DNA from: Diphasiastrum complanatum
Taxonomy: Eukaryota > Streptophyta > Lycopodiopsida > Lycopodiales > Lycopodiaceae
Length of the DNA: 64,000 bases
Reading direction: 5' to 3'
Assembly (NCBI GenBank): GCA_029204225.1
Contig: CM055103.1
Location: 42,123,368 to 42,187,367 of the forward strand
The notes beneath the pieces were generated by a model. It did no database searches, was not told where the DNA came from, and worked only from the letters and a program-made list of their open reading frames with translations. Position 1 is the first letter of the stretch. Each line of letters begins with the position of its first letter. The translations under genes were made by a program, and so were the position numbers. Below are positions 31,542-43,094 of this stretch, piece after piece.

Positions 31542-34500
31542 AAGATGTAGTTTTTCTTGATCACTCATAACTACATGGGGGATTGCTGTATGGAATGAGC
31601 CAACCTGAGAACGAGCGTGGAAGATTATACCGCAAGTTGGACACCCATGAGCTCACTTCCTTCCGAAAATGCTGGGATATTACATAATGAAAATTTCATC
31701 TACACTTCAAGCTTAGTTACTCTAGCAATGGCTTCTCTAATTGATATATGAGCTTGCATCTTTCTTAGATTTATAGATACAGAGGTATAAATGTAGACTT
31801 GAAAGGTTCTTGTATTTGTGGCCAACGGTTGGCTAATGGGGAGATGATGGTAAGGAGATGGATGAATGTTCATTACCCTTTATGGAGTGTGTGATCAACT
31901 TGATTTCAGATGATAGCAATTCTCTAATATATATCTCTAGCATATATATGACATATTTCTAAAGATGTACTCGAGTACTTCTACGTTTTTATGCGTCTTC
32001 ATGAATAATGTATCAATCAATATCTTGCCTATATCAACATCTTGAGTGTGCTTATTGTACTCGAGGGCCTCTTGTAGAGTTAGGTGAGATATAAATTGAA
32101 AAGGTTGAAGTCCAAAAGGGAAACTGGTTAGTTGGATAAGAGGGAAATGCATGCCAAGGATGACTCTCACTATATTATGAATTCTCAAAAAGGCCTTGTG
32201 CATATAAAGTCTTCCAAAGAGATATTTCATTCATATATGAAATTGGATTTTCTATATGCCATCTAGGGACATGGGCCATGGGCATGTCCCACACCCTCAA
32301 CATTGGTGTGAAAATAAGGGGTGTGAGTGGTGGAGGGGATGGATGAACCTTGGGTATATGGCCTTTGGGATCTTATAAGACATTTTAGTTAGAGGTTTTA
32401 ACATGAAGCTTACGAATTGGGACTCCTTTTGGGATCTTATAAGACATTTTAGTTAGAGGTTTTAACATGAAGCTTACAAATTGGGACTCCAAATTTAAGT
32501 TTCTTTTTAGGAATGAAGTTATTAAGCATATTTGTGCATCATTCTATGTATTCTTGTTCTTTTTTATGTGTCTGAAGCGTTTGCCACTATGTGGACTAAG
32601 TGTTTATGGACTTCTCTAAAATTTAAGATAAGTAGCCATCTTTGCACAACTATTGTCAATTTTAGTGGCCCTGTTCATTTATTTATATATTTCCAAAATG
32701 AAATTCCATGAACTCTTTTAATCACTTTCAATGAATTTTTCTCATGATTGTCTTGAAATTATATTCTCAAGCTACAATCTTTTGCGTGATCTATACGTGT
32801 ACCTATTATGTGAAATCTTTTAACTCCCACAAATACAAGATACTTTATTTGCTAGCTGGAAAAAAAGAATTCTCAATTTTTGTTTCCACCCTTAGAATTT
32901 ATGTGAAAAATAAAAATTATCTTGCAATTTCTTGCCTTGCTTTGTGCAATACTCTCTTTGAGAAACTATTAATATTTTGTATTTAGATTCATGGTCTTGA
33001 AGAAAAATTGCAAAAAAACGCCCTATGGATTTTGATATGATGATTTCTTGCATCTAGAGACTATAATAAACTATTTCGATAAAAAAAATAGCCCTACGAT
33101 GACACTCTTCCATTCTAGCAGATATAACCAATTACCCAGAATATTGCTATGTTAAGTATACACGGTATTTGAGATTGTCTATGCATGTAACCTCTAAGAA
33201 CTAAGTCACCCTTTTCTTCAAATAGAGATTGTAGTCCTCTATGTTCATTGAAAGAAGATACATTTCATTTCTCATAGTTGCCAAGTTGAATAAGAGACGC
33301 TAAATATCAAATTTGACATTGAGTTGAATTTTGGGTACAATAGGCCATGAATATTTCAAGGCCTTGGCATGAACATGCCCTACCGATGAATGTACATTGT
33401 ATATATTATCCATAAATTAATTCTAGGACAAATAACTACATGTGCAACCCTTTGTCATCTCTATTTATTCCACCATAATTACTTTTTGATCATATTGGAT
33501 TTTCTTTCGGACAATCATGTGCTCATTTTGTCCATAGAGTTGTTCCTCCTTGGAGTGTTGAGACTCAAAACTTTTGCATCCTTAATTCTATGAAAATTTT
33601 TTATGACATTATTCTAGATTAAATCTCGTATGGCATATGTGCCCCAACAATTTCTTTTTTAGAAACATTGAAAGAACTAAACTATTCATCACCAACAATA
33701 CCGAGCATGACATTATTCTTTTTTTAAGCTTTCAACATTGTGATGGTTAGTGATGGCCTTCTTGCAGGACGTTTTAACTTTTGTCATTGTCATCCTTGCA
33801 TAATGTGCTCTTTAAAAAATCATTCATTATCTAGTTCATAGCAAGCTTTATCTATCTTATGTGATGCTATACTTGTTACTTGTAGTACGGACTATGTTGT
33901 GCAAAAAAGATATTTTATGTAGAATCATTTAGTTAAAATTTTTGACTTAGAGCTCTTTGATTAGTAGTTTCACATTAATATGATTTTGCCAGTTTATATA
34001 TAGTAACTTCCATGCAAGGCAAGAAGAGAAAAAAAAAGATGATTTTTTGTGTATATGAGGTCCCTTATCTCTATAACAAATTAAGAAAGGAGTTGCAAGG
34101 ACAATAACAACTATGTGTGGAGAAAGACCTACTTAGAGCTTTTCATGAAATAGAATCATTAAAATGAACAGAAGGTCGATATTATCTGCTTATACTATTT
34201 TTGTTTGTTTGAGCATTCTAGAAGATTTTTATGAATAGACCTTTAAAGGTTCATTTTCCTAGATATACACAACAAAAGATATTCCACAAGGTACCTTATC
34301 TAACTATACTTAAATTTGCATATTACTATCAATCATACTATTTGGCACTCCTAGGTACAAATTCCCTATAGACCACCATCAAGAATGCAGAGGTCTCCCC
34401 CAAATTATGGTGTCCCATACTACCATAGCCTAGCTTCAAGCCTCCCATGTCTCCATCTTTTAGCAAGATAATGTCTTGGCCTAACCACGTAGGAGGAGCT

Positions 34501-35670
34501 CTTTATTTCCAAGTGAGAATGAATGCCTAGCTCATGGAGATTCACCTTTAATACATACTACGGGTGGGGTCATCTCCACCAACATAGTCAGGTTGTAACC
34601 ATCAACACGTGTCGGTTGTGTGATTTCGGGTATCGAAAAAATCTGATTTCGAGTCAATGTCATAATTCGAGTCTTTGGAAAAATTTGAGACCGCGGGTCA
34701 ATAACTTTTGGTTACCCCGTGCAATAAACATTGACACATGGCACCAAATGACCTATAGCTCTAGACCATTACCTTCTGAATAATGAGATCGTCACCTCAA
34801 GTAGGCCATTACGTTTCCTTATGGGTACGGAACATTTTCTCCCCCTTTAAGAGCCTCCTCCTAAAGGAAGCAAACTAGGGAAATTCAATCGTAACTAGTA
34901 TTCCCTCTCCTAGGTGTCATCATCATCTGATTTACCTTTCCAATGTACTAAAAATTTAGAAACTATATGGTTTTCCAACTAATGTTGATGAACACCGATA
35001 ACATTTTCTAGTACAACCAGTATAAAGGTAGTCAAATCCTCCAACCCAACTAGTTCATCTTCCATAATCAAGTTATCACTTCTACTAAGTTATTCTTTCA
35101 AATGGCTTACGTAAAATAAATGATGAATTCTAGCCCCTACTGGAAGATGTAGTTGACAAGCGACTCGATTGATTTTCTTTACAGCATTATATGGACCACT
35201 ATATTTCTCCAAAGGAGGGAAATTCTTCTCCCTCCATCTCCTTGTACCTTTGTACCTACATACCTGCGACCTGTACTATGGCATGGAGAGTGCCCATAGG
35301 AGTCTAAGGTAAGGTCCTAAGGTCATAAGGTTAAGTGGTTAGGAAGTGACCTCATATTTGGACGGTAAGGCATGACCCATGGATTATGTGGGTGAGGTGG
35401 CCTTAGGTGGGTGGTGACTTAGTAGCTTGGGGGTGAGGTGGTGCCCATAAGAGTTGCCACCTAAGAAATACCTCGATCTTGAGAGTTACCGTCCACAAAC
35501 ATCTGAGTGGACGAGCTGTGTTTGGGCAAATTTTGGTAATGCAAAATACGAAAATAAAATCTTTGTTGCTTGTAGCTGCCTGCACCATATTTGATAGTTA
35601 AACATTCTATGTGTAATATAGTCTATGGTTGCTAAAAATAAATAGTGTAAATTTCTAACTATAGCTCTGA
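31542..35670. other. AT-rich intergenic stretch
   Basis: About 4.1 kb downstream of the LAZY-like gene. No frame over 100 codons and no recognisable motif. It contains one 64-bp tandem duplication (32364-32490). From 34.5 to 35.5 kb the composition is less AT-rich and may be old retroelement sequence, but I see no domain. Confidence 0.6.
32364..32490. repeat. 64-bp tandem duplication
   Basis: The unit beginning TTTGGGATCTTATAAGACAT at 32364 is repeated at 32428, with a single difference over most of its length (TACGAATTGG versus TACAAATTGG). The near identity suggests a recent event. Confidence 0.95.
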
Positions 35671-36458
35671 GTGCCATTAGAAAGCGCTTGATGAGAGCTT
35701 TCCAATGACATCTATATGACCTAGTTCTGAGCTACGATGAAAATGTTATGGGGAGTCAAAAAATTATATCACCTTTGATATAGCTTTTGGGCACAGTTGA
35801 TTTGTCAAAAAGGTTAAACAGGTCAATAGTGCACAAAAGCGATATCTATGGTGACAATTTTTCTTACTGCCCATAACTTTTCAATTGTACCACAGATTGA
35901 AATGATTACAGTGTCATCAAAAACCTCTCAATGAGAGCTTTTCAATGGCACCCTACATGACCTAGTTTTGAGTTACGGTTAAAATGTTATGGGCATTCAA
36001 AAATTTTGGTCAACTTTGATATCAGTTTTGGGCGTAGTTGACTCCTTTGACCAAAGCGGTCAACTACGCCCAAAACTGATATCAAAGTTGACCAAAATTT
36101 TTGAATGCTCATAATTGTAACTGACAATAGCTTTTTAATTGTAGCTCAGAATTGGATCATGTAGGTTGTTGCTGGAAAGCTCTCATCGAGGGCTTTCTGA
36201 TGGCACTATAATTGCCTCAATCGGAACTACGATTCAAAATTTACAGTTTTTTTTATTGACAAAATAGCTTATTTGTTGGTTGCCCCTAGCGCAAAATTAC
36301 AAATTTTTTTAAAAGACTAAAAAAATCAAAATGAAGGAGCTGTGTTATGTAGATTTCAAATTTGAGTGTTTTAATTGGGCCATGTGTAAGAAAATTTAGA
36401 AAAATAAATAAACATCATCTTTCTAAAACGTCTTTTTGGGCTCAAATGTTCTCTAATG
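35671..36458. mobile_element. T3, fold-back relative of T2/T4 with a near-perfect 52-bp hairpin
   Basis: The right end, read inward from 36458, is CATTAGAGAACATTTGAGCC followed by CATGGCCCAATTAAAACACTC and ATCTACATAAC, matching T4 and T1 termini. A roughly 65-bp module with GAGAGCTTTCCAATG and TGACCTAGTTCTGAGCTACG occurs directly at 35671 and 35911 and inverted at about 36141-36205; T4 has one copy. Between them 35991-36042 and 36059-36110 are inverted repeats with one mismatch in 52 bp and a 16-bp loop. The left terminus is not found, so the start given is the first recognised module. Confidence 0.7.
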
Positions 36459-37209
36459 CTACATTTTATTTTGGGGCTTCCTAAGGACTATTAGCTTGAA
36501 GTGTGCTGTAACCAAACACAAAGCCTTGAAGATGCACTTTGCTTTGCAAACATCTTTGATGATACCTATTCTGGTGCTTGGAAGGAGCAAGCTATGCCCA
36601 AGGCTGAATCAAAAGAGAAGAAATTTTAAAAAGCAAGGCAAAAATAAGATGGACATCAGTTCCATATTATGCCTCTTACAAATAATATTAGATCGTCTCG
36701 CTTACTAGTGTACTTTTTGGACTTCAGCTCAACAACACTATGCTTAGCTCAGGTTGACACTCAACCAAATGACAATCCAACTAACGTTCAATCTAGCTGA
36801 TGTTCAACTAAATTGACGTTCAACAGATTCTCTCATCTTCAATCTGATTATATAGATGGAGGAGAAAAAGGTTCAATCTAATCTTTGATTACAAGAACGG
36901 TTGATTAAGCAGGTTCCAACGGTATTCAGATTGCCTTCAACATCATTCGTAGAGGGGGACGTTCTCTTGGTACTTTCTTGATTTTCTTTGTACTTCAATC
37001 GTGAAGATCCACCACCTTTCGGTCTTCGAGAGTTGTCCGGCTGCATGTCTTGTTTGACCTTCAGCTTCCCCATTGAGCTCCTTTGCCCTTCGGACATTTG
37101 TCCTTCATCTTCGAGTGTCCTTCAGATGTCAAACATCTGGCCTTCGCCTTCGTTTCTTGTTCGCCTGAAACGGTTATGTGGCGATTGTTGACTGGGACGG
37201 TCTTCGTAC
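36459..37209. other. Intergenic stretch
   Basis: No supported gene. Short overlapping frames at 36.9-37.3 kb on both strands have no recognisable motif. Confidence 0.5.
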
Positions 37210-38631
37210 GTGGGAAGCTCCCTTGTATTTCTGCAGGCTCAAATTCAAAAGCTGACAAAGCTTTGTGGCTCGAAACATTTTGTTTCTTCAGACGAATTAC
37301 TTAGAACCTACCAAACATTGAGTCAGGTAGTCCGTAGAGTGATCTCTCAAGGTGATGTGACTAGAATGGAAGATGAGAATCCCTCCATAAACTTGGCAGA
37401 AACACCCATAGAGAAGAAATAGTTGAGGGTAACCCAAGATAGGGTATGGATAGACATCTCTAATGAAGAGTGTGAGGGAGCAAGTAAGCGGTTGGTAGAC
37501 TCCAAAGACACTGAACCTAGAGACAGATCATCCTCAATAACTATTGTTGGAATAGATGAACCTATACCCCTGATTGAAAGCTGTGTAGATGAAGAAACAA
37601 CTCTCTTAGAGGGTGGTACGAGGACATTTTCCTTACAATTAAGACAAACCAAGGGGATTATACTCCGAAGGAAACCTGTCAAGACCCGATTATTCCTTAG
37701 GATTATACAAAATAGGATTCAGACATGCAATCTTGCAAAGAAAGTAGCTTTGGGTGATAAGACAGGATCTACAAGCATACAAAGCCATGGACATCATATA
37801 CGAGGGGTTGGGTTAGATCTACAATGTTATGGGCTAGTCAATCATACAAACCTATAGACTAATGAGCTTAAAACAACCCCTCATGATAGACGAGACAAGA
37901 ACAATGACAAAAGACCCACACAACACTCAATAGGAACACTCATCCTCTAGGGGACTAGGGCAAGAGTACTGATGATAACCCATAGCGAGTTACAGACAAC
38001 AGACCCATCTAGGAAAGAGTGGATGGAAGGGTGTGATCTGCAAGTGAGTCTTGGAAAGTCCACTAAGTCTGAGGGGCTGATATCATTTGCATCTGTTGAT
38101 ACCCATGTGACCAAACTGGACCTCCTAATGAGGATAGTACAAGTGATTCAAACTATGTAGGAGTACATGAAATAGTATGAACAGCTCCTGCCAATTACCC
38201 CCCTAAATCTAGATCCATAGGATTGTATGTAACGAAGCAAGAAAATGAGAAAAGTTGTATACTTGATGTAGTTGACCAAGAGTCATTTGATATCCAAGGC
38301 TTGTTTGAGGGACAAAGAAACCCAATGGATGACCACATGAGAGTAGATTCTGTTGACGACACATTGCATAAATGTTTCCAAGTGAGTATTGAAACACCAT
38401 ATGACCCATTCCTTTGGGATGAAGAAGTACCCAACTACATTAGTGATGAGAAACTTAAACATGGCAATAGGGTATTCTCCTAAACCAAATGATGACCTAA
38501 ATCTCTTGGCCACCTACCATACATATGAAAATGTGAATATATCAAAGAGAAATAGGACAAGTAGCACTGAAGTGCATGTTAGGGCTAAAATACATGGTGA
38601 ATATCCAGATAATAAGATTGATGCTAGATGA
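37210..38631 (+). pseudogene. Unrecognised coding-like remnant
   Basis: A frame from 37210 to 37857 is open except for one TAG at about 37420, so about 215 codons are coding-like, with acidic and Ser/Thr-rich text (CVDEETTLLEGGTR at about 37592). Further frames at 37972, 38223 and 38389 continue the same character (PYDPFLWDEEVPNYISDEK, about 38397). I recognise no domain. It may be the remains of a retroelement ORF or a decayed gene, and I assign no function. Confidence 0.3.
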
Positions 38632-39790
38632 CTTGTAAGGTTATCAAAATCCACCCTTGTCCTTAGGGGGTGAGGGTCAGAAGGATAATTTATAGTTGTT
38701 TCTTGTTGATCTTTTGCTTGTAGTTATAGATTTTATGGTTCAGTAATCTGACATTTTTTTATTGAAAAAAAAATCTTTAGTATAATCAATGTGCATGTGC
38801 AATCTAATGAAGTACAATTACTAGATAACCTACCCTCGATGATGGCAAGACATGCAAACCTCTCACACACACATATCACATGCATCATTTTAGACACAAT
38901 GTTTTGAAACATTTGCTGCAAGCTTGAATGATTGCATCCATGCCATGCATTATGCACTTTGTGGAAAGAAAAATGGGCATCAATCTTATTCTGAATTGAG
39001 GGGCATGGGTGTATGACATAGGAGCATGTGGAAGGGATTGAGAGAGAAAAAATGGGAATAGAAACAATACAGTGGGGTGGGGAGTGACTCCATTACCCAA
39101 TGGATAAGATATGATTGAGCAAAAAATTGAAGAATCTGGAGATATGACACATAAAGAAAAGAAAAAGTCTCGACATGGTATTTTTACATGCGTTGAGATA
39201 ACAAAAGCTTGAGGTGAATGGGGTCAATTTGATCAAGGTGTTGGGTGGTGAAATCACCTTCTTGAATAAGCATTTATGTAATGGAGAATTCTTTATTATT
39301 GATCTCCATCTGAAGAAAGAATCTGATGAAAATCTGGAGGGGTACAAGAAAACATTCCAAATGACTTACTTCGAAGAAGCAAATGCACGAATTACATGTT
39401 ATAAATATAAACAAACGAACGACTAAGAAGATTCTTCCCCATCACCAATAACCTGACACCATCTTTCATAAGGTCCCTACAAAGACAGAAAAATGTAAAA
39501 TTTGAATAAAACAACAAACAAGAAAACACAAAAAGAGAAGAATCCCCAAATCTAGGATATTCCACGTATAGATCACAAGCTAGGATTGACAACCTTAGTA
39601 AGCCTAGATTCTCACTCCTATCATCTTGTTTACCCCCTCCCCATTGGTTTAAAGAAGAGAAAAAAAAACAAAAAAAGAGAGAGAAAGAAAGACTGAGGGA
39701 AAAGAAAAAGAGAAAAAGAGAAAAAGAAAAAGACATCAACCATCTCTAAAAAAATCTTTAACCGATTTGTGAGGATGAGTGACGCCCTCG
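38632..39790. other. Intergenic stretch upstream of element F
   Basis: No supported gene. A purine-rich tract (39655-39735, AG-rich) gives long but meaningless frames. Confidence 0.55.
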
Positions 39791-40427
39791 TGTTGGATTA
39801 TTCTCCTTCTTACCAATCGTCTAATCAGTTTTAATCTTCATCCATTGTTTATTCATTTCTGCAGATTTTCCCGTGTGTTTACAAAGTGTGTAGAATTACA
39901 AGTGTTTTTACACAGTCTGCAGCATTACACGGAGTTTACGACAGTGTCGCATTTTTTGCTTGACAAAAATCTCGTGAAAAAATGGAGTGTCGCCTTTTCA
40001 CATTTTTGGTCTGTCAGGAATCTCGTGCAAATATGCAGTGTCGCATTTTTTGCTTTTTCCAAAGAGCCTCAAATGTTAAGGAAATGACTCTAGCAAAGTG
40101 TGGGGCAACCCTAAATGAGATTTAAGGGCACCTTCGCATTTTTTGCCTTTTTGCAAAAAACTCGACAATGTTGCCTGTGGCTGTTTTAGTTCATTTCTGC
40201 AGAGTTACAGTTTTGGTTCATTTATGCAGACAGAACGTTTACGGCCAATTTCACCGCTTATCAACAATCAATTACAAGGATCGAATGGATGCCAACGGAT
40301 CACCAACCAACTGGCGATCGCAATTGATGACCTAGTTTCTTAGTATAAATAGTTGTTCATATTCATACAGATTAATTCATCGTTTCTTTTCGAGCTAGAC
40401 CTATCTTTTGCATACCACTTTCCGACA
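39791..40427 (+). repeat. 5' LTR of copia element F, with primer-binding site
   Basis: Starts TGTTGGATTATTC at 39791 and ends CCGACA at 40427, followed by TGGTATCAAAG (40428), a copia primer-binding site with one change. The 3' LTR was not found, in keeping with the truncated 3' end of F. The LTR has internally repeated phrases around TGTCGCATTTTTTGC (39944-40050). Confidence 0.7.
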
Positions 40428-40633
40428 TGGTATCAAAGTTGTTTCACTACTTCTTTATCTAATTCTAATATGATATCAGAGCGAAAATTCTAATACTTCA
40501 TATCTTTCGAGATATCAAATTGATATCATACTCTTCAGTTCTTTTCAACCTTTCAGTATCAGAAAATTGATTTCTTATTGTTGGCATTACCACATCTTAG
40601 CATCATCGATACAATCAACAGACTAAGTTCCAA

Positions 40634-41351
40634 ATGGATTCTCAAAGTAAAGCCGATCTTATCACAGACAAGCTGAATGGAGCCAATTATTATTTGTGGA
40701 AATTTAAGATGAAGACCTTGCTAATTGCCAGTGAATTATGGGATGTTGTTATAGGTACAGAAGTATAACCTGAAGATGATGACTCAAAGTGGAAATCGAA
40801 GGACGGTAAAGCTTTCGCGCTTATTATCCTCAATATATCAGATACATAGATTGGACACGTAGCTGAAGCTAAAACGTCAAGAAATGTTTGGGACATTTTG
40901 AATCTACTATATGATGTGAGGGACGTAAGTACTAAGTTACATCTATGAAGGAAATTCTTCACATTCAAAATGTCTACTGGTGATTCTTTTCAGTGTCACA
41001 TTAACTAGTTTAAGAATATTTTGCAATAGATGGCCGATGTCGGATCAGTCATGGATGATCAAGACGCAATTATGACATTGCTTTCCAGCTTGCCCTCTAC
41101 ATATGAGAACTGAGTGATGATCATATCGACACACTCATATTTAACTCTTACTAGAGTTATCACTATGTTGCTGCAAGAAGACAATAGAAGAAGTCAAGAC
41201 ACTTTGTCTACTTCCTCCTCTCAGGCTCTATTTGTCAACAAAGGCTCACAGCGAGAGAAGCAAAAAAGCTCCAAAAAGGCTGCAACGAATCAGAAACAGG
41301 CTCAAAGTCAAGAACAATCATCGAATCCATAGTTGAAAAAGAAGATGTTTT
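40634..41351 (+). pseudogene. Copia element F, gag
   Basis: Gag starts MDSQSKADLITDKLNGANYY at 40634, typical copia gag opening (LNGxNYxLWK). In-frame stops at about 40768, 40849, 40946, 41007, 41028 and 41113 show decay. The C-terminal part is Gln/Lys/Ser-rich and reaches KKKMFCG at about 41355, the beginning of the CCHC knuckle, where an rDNA fragment interrupts it. Confidence 0.8.
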
Positions 41352-41710
41352 GCGGCGGTTTGTCGCTGGTGACGTTGTGAGAAGTTCATTAAACCTTATC
41401 ATTTAGAGGAAGGAAAAGTCGTAACAAGGTTTTCGTAGGTGTACCTGCAGAAGGATCATTGAACATCGATCGAACAGACCCGACGAATTGTGGATGTCCA
41501 ATGAGGAGCCACATCCGGAGATGCGGCTGTCGGAGCGCTCCCAACCTTGCTGGGGGTGCCCCGTCGGATGCGTTGCGGTGGAGTGCGCTCGTTCGGTCCG
41601 GGGACGCCCCACTGCTCGGGCTGCCGCCCACGACGCACCCCTCCTCTGGCTCGGCGCCGACTCTCGGCATCGGCTAGGGCCCAAGTGTTCCTCCCTCCTG
41701 CGGGAGTGAG
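41352..41710 (+). rRNA. 18S rRNA 3' end plus ITS1 fragment, inserted in element F gag
   Basis: 41352-41459 matches the end of nuclear 18S rRNA: CGGTTTGTCGCTGGTGACG, then TAGAGGAAGGAAAAGTCGTA, GGTTTTCGTAGGTGTACCTG and AAGGATCATTG. The following GC-rich 250 bp has ITS1 character. Changes at normally fixed sites (for example TTTTCG for TTTCCG and GTGTACCTGC for GTGAACCTGC) mark it as a non-functional fragment. No 5.8S follows. Copia gag-like sequence resumes at about 41711. Confidence 0.9.
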
Positions 41711-41822
41711 ATGAGACGCATGAGCACCAAACATGGGAAGCGAAGAACAAAGCCAAGCAACCTGATCAACAAGCAAACACAGTCTCATCATCGCTCCAGG
41801 TCGAAGTGGACGAAGGCACATT

Positions 41823-42198
41823 CATTAGAGGAGTTCTAAATCCAAAAAAGACCCTTTGTAAAGATTCTTTTTATATTTTTTCTCAAATTTTTCTTACACA
41901 TGGACCAATCAAAACACTCAAATTTGAAATCTACGTAACGTAACTTTGAGTCCACATTTTGATTCCATACTAAAAATGGCATAACTTTCTAGTGGTAAGT
42001 TCGAATTTAGCGGAGTTTGATGCATTGGAAAGCTCTTAACAAGAGCTCTTCAATGATATGTTAGATGACATACTTCTAAGCTACGATTAAAAAGTTATGG
42101 CAAGTCAAAAATATTAGTGTTATAATATTTTAATAATAAAAAAGGCATCTTGCATGAATTCTTGAAGGGTCTTTTTGGAACTCAAAACTCCTCTAATG
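41823..42198. mobile_element. T4, 376-bp non-autonomous relative of T2
   Basis: Left end CATTAGAGGAGTTCTAAATC, right end inverted CATTAGAGGAGTTTTGAG, with subterminal ACACATGGACCAATC and TACGTAACGTAACT shared with T1-T3. Too small to encode protein. It splits element F between GGCACATT and CATGGTC; removing exactly 41823-42198 restores an open copia frame (GTF then MVKDQS) with no base left over, so there is no obvious target duplication. It carries one copy of the T3 module with an internal AAGCTCTT/AAGAGCTC hairpin. Confidence 0.85.
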
Positions 42199-42447
42199 CA
42201 TGGTCAAAGATCAAAGCACATTTTTGGATGATTCATTGTTTCTGGATTTTGGAGCAACTCAACATATGACCAATCAACGTGATATCTTCAACTCCTACAC
42301 TCCTTACAACACGAAGAAATTTGTTCTTGGTGACAATAGTACTCACACTATTGAAGGTGAAGGTACTGTAAGGTTGCAATTTCAGCATGATCAATTCAAA
42401 TTGCTATCAAAGATTTTATGTGTTCCTAAACTCTCTACAAATTAAGA
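42199..42447 (+). pseudogene. Copia element F, protease
   Basis: Encodes the copia protease core SLFLDFGATQHM (about 42233), where the usual DSGATQHM has Phe in place of the catalytic-loop Ser, then EGEGTVRLQF and LCVPKLSTN ending in a stop at 42447. The following LLSVSRI block is displaced to 43095 by an insert. Confidence 0.85.
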
Positions 42448-43094
42448 ACCTTGTATTGTAGAATAGTGTTCTAGGGCCTATAAAATGTCATGAAAAGTGC
42501 GTGTCTAGTATGGAAAATGTGTCCATAACACTCCCCATATAAAACATTGCCCTCAATGTGGGTTATATGTAGAATAGAGCTACTTTGGCTGTTTTCTTGT
42601 TGTTTTCTTTCCTAGATTATAAGTTCATACTAATGGTGTCAGTCCAAGAGCCGAATCCCCAACAACCGCAAAAACCCACTTTTTGTACCATAGAGGTTAT
42701 GCAATTTCTGAGCATAGAGAAATCGATCTCGTTTCCAATAGTAAGACAATCATATCAGTAAGTAATCAAGGCCGAAGTTCCAGCAACTGAGAGATCATTA
42801 TCAACAAGAAATGGAGTATCCATAGTAGGAGCATCAAGACCATCAATAGTAGGTAAGTCACCAGAAGGAGAACCGAGAAATATCCAGCATCATTAGCATC
42901 GTCATCAACAACAAGATGAAAGGGTACACCAGCATCAACATTACGATGAGAAGAGACAACAACATTATCAGGAGGTACATCAAGAATTGAAATATTAGCA
43001 ACATAAAAATCATGTAAAGGGCATGAAGAGTACGACGACAATAAAGGTGTGTGTGCAAAAACATCAAAAAACTCCCAAGTAGCCTCTGTTATAG
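42448..43094. mobile_element. Unidentified 0.65-kb insert in element F
   Basis: Protease sequence breaks off after KLSTN and resumes at about 43095 with RITDSGHNVEF, so the sequence between is an insertion. I recognise no domain or terminal repeats; a minus-strand frame (43041-42766) has an acidic stretch only. Confidence 0.6.

Noticed and set aside
41352-41710. A working rRNA gene
   Set aside because: Only the last 108 bp of 18S and part of ITS1 are present, inside a retrotransposon, with changes at invariant sites.
42766-43041. Minus-strand frame in the F insert as a gene
   Set aside because: Short, low-complexity and hydrophobic in its second half, with no family resemblance.
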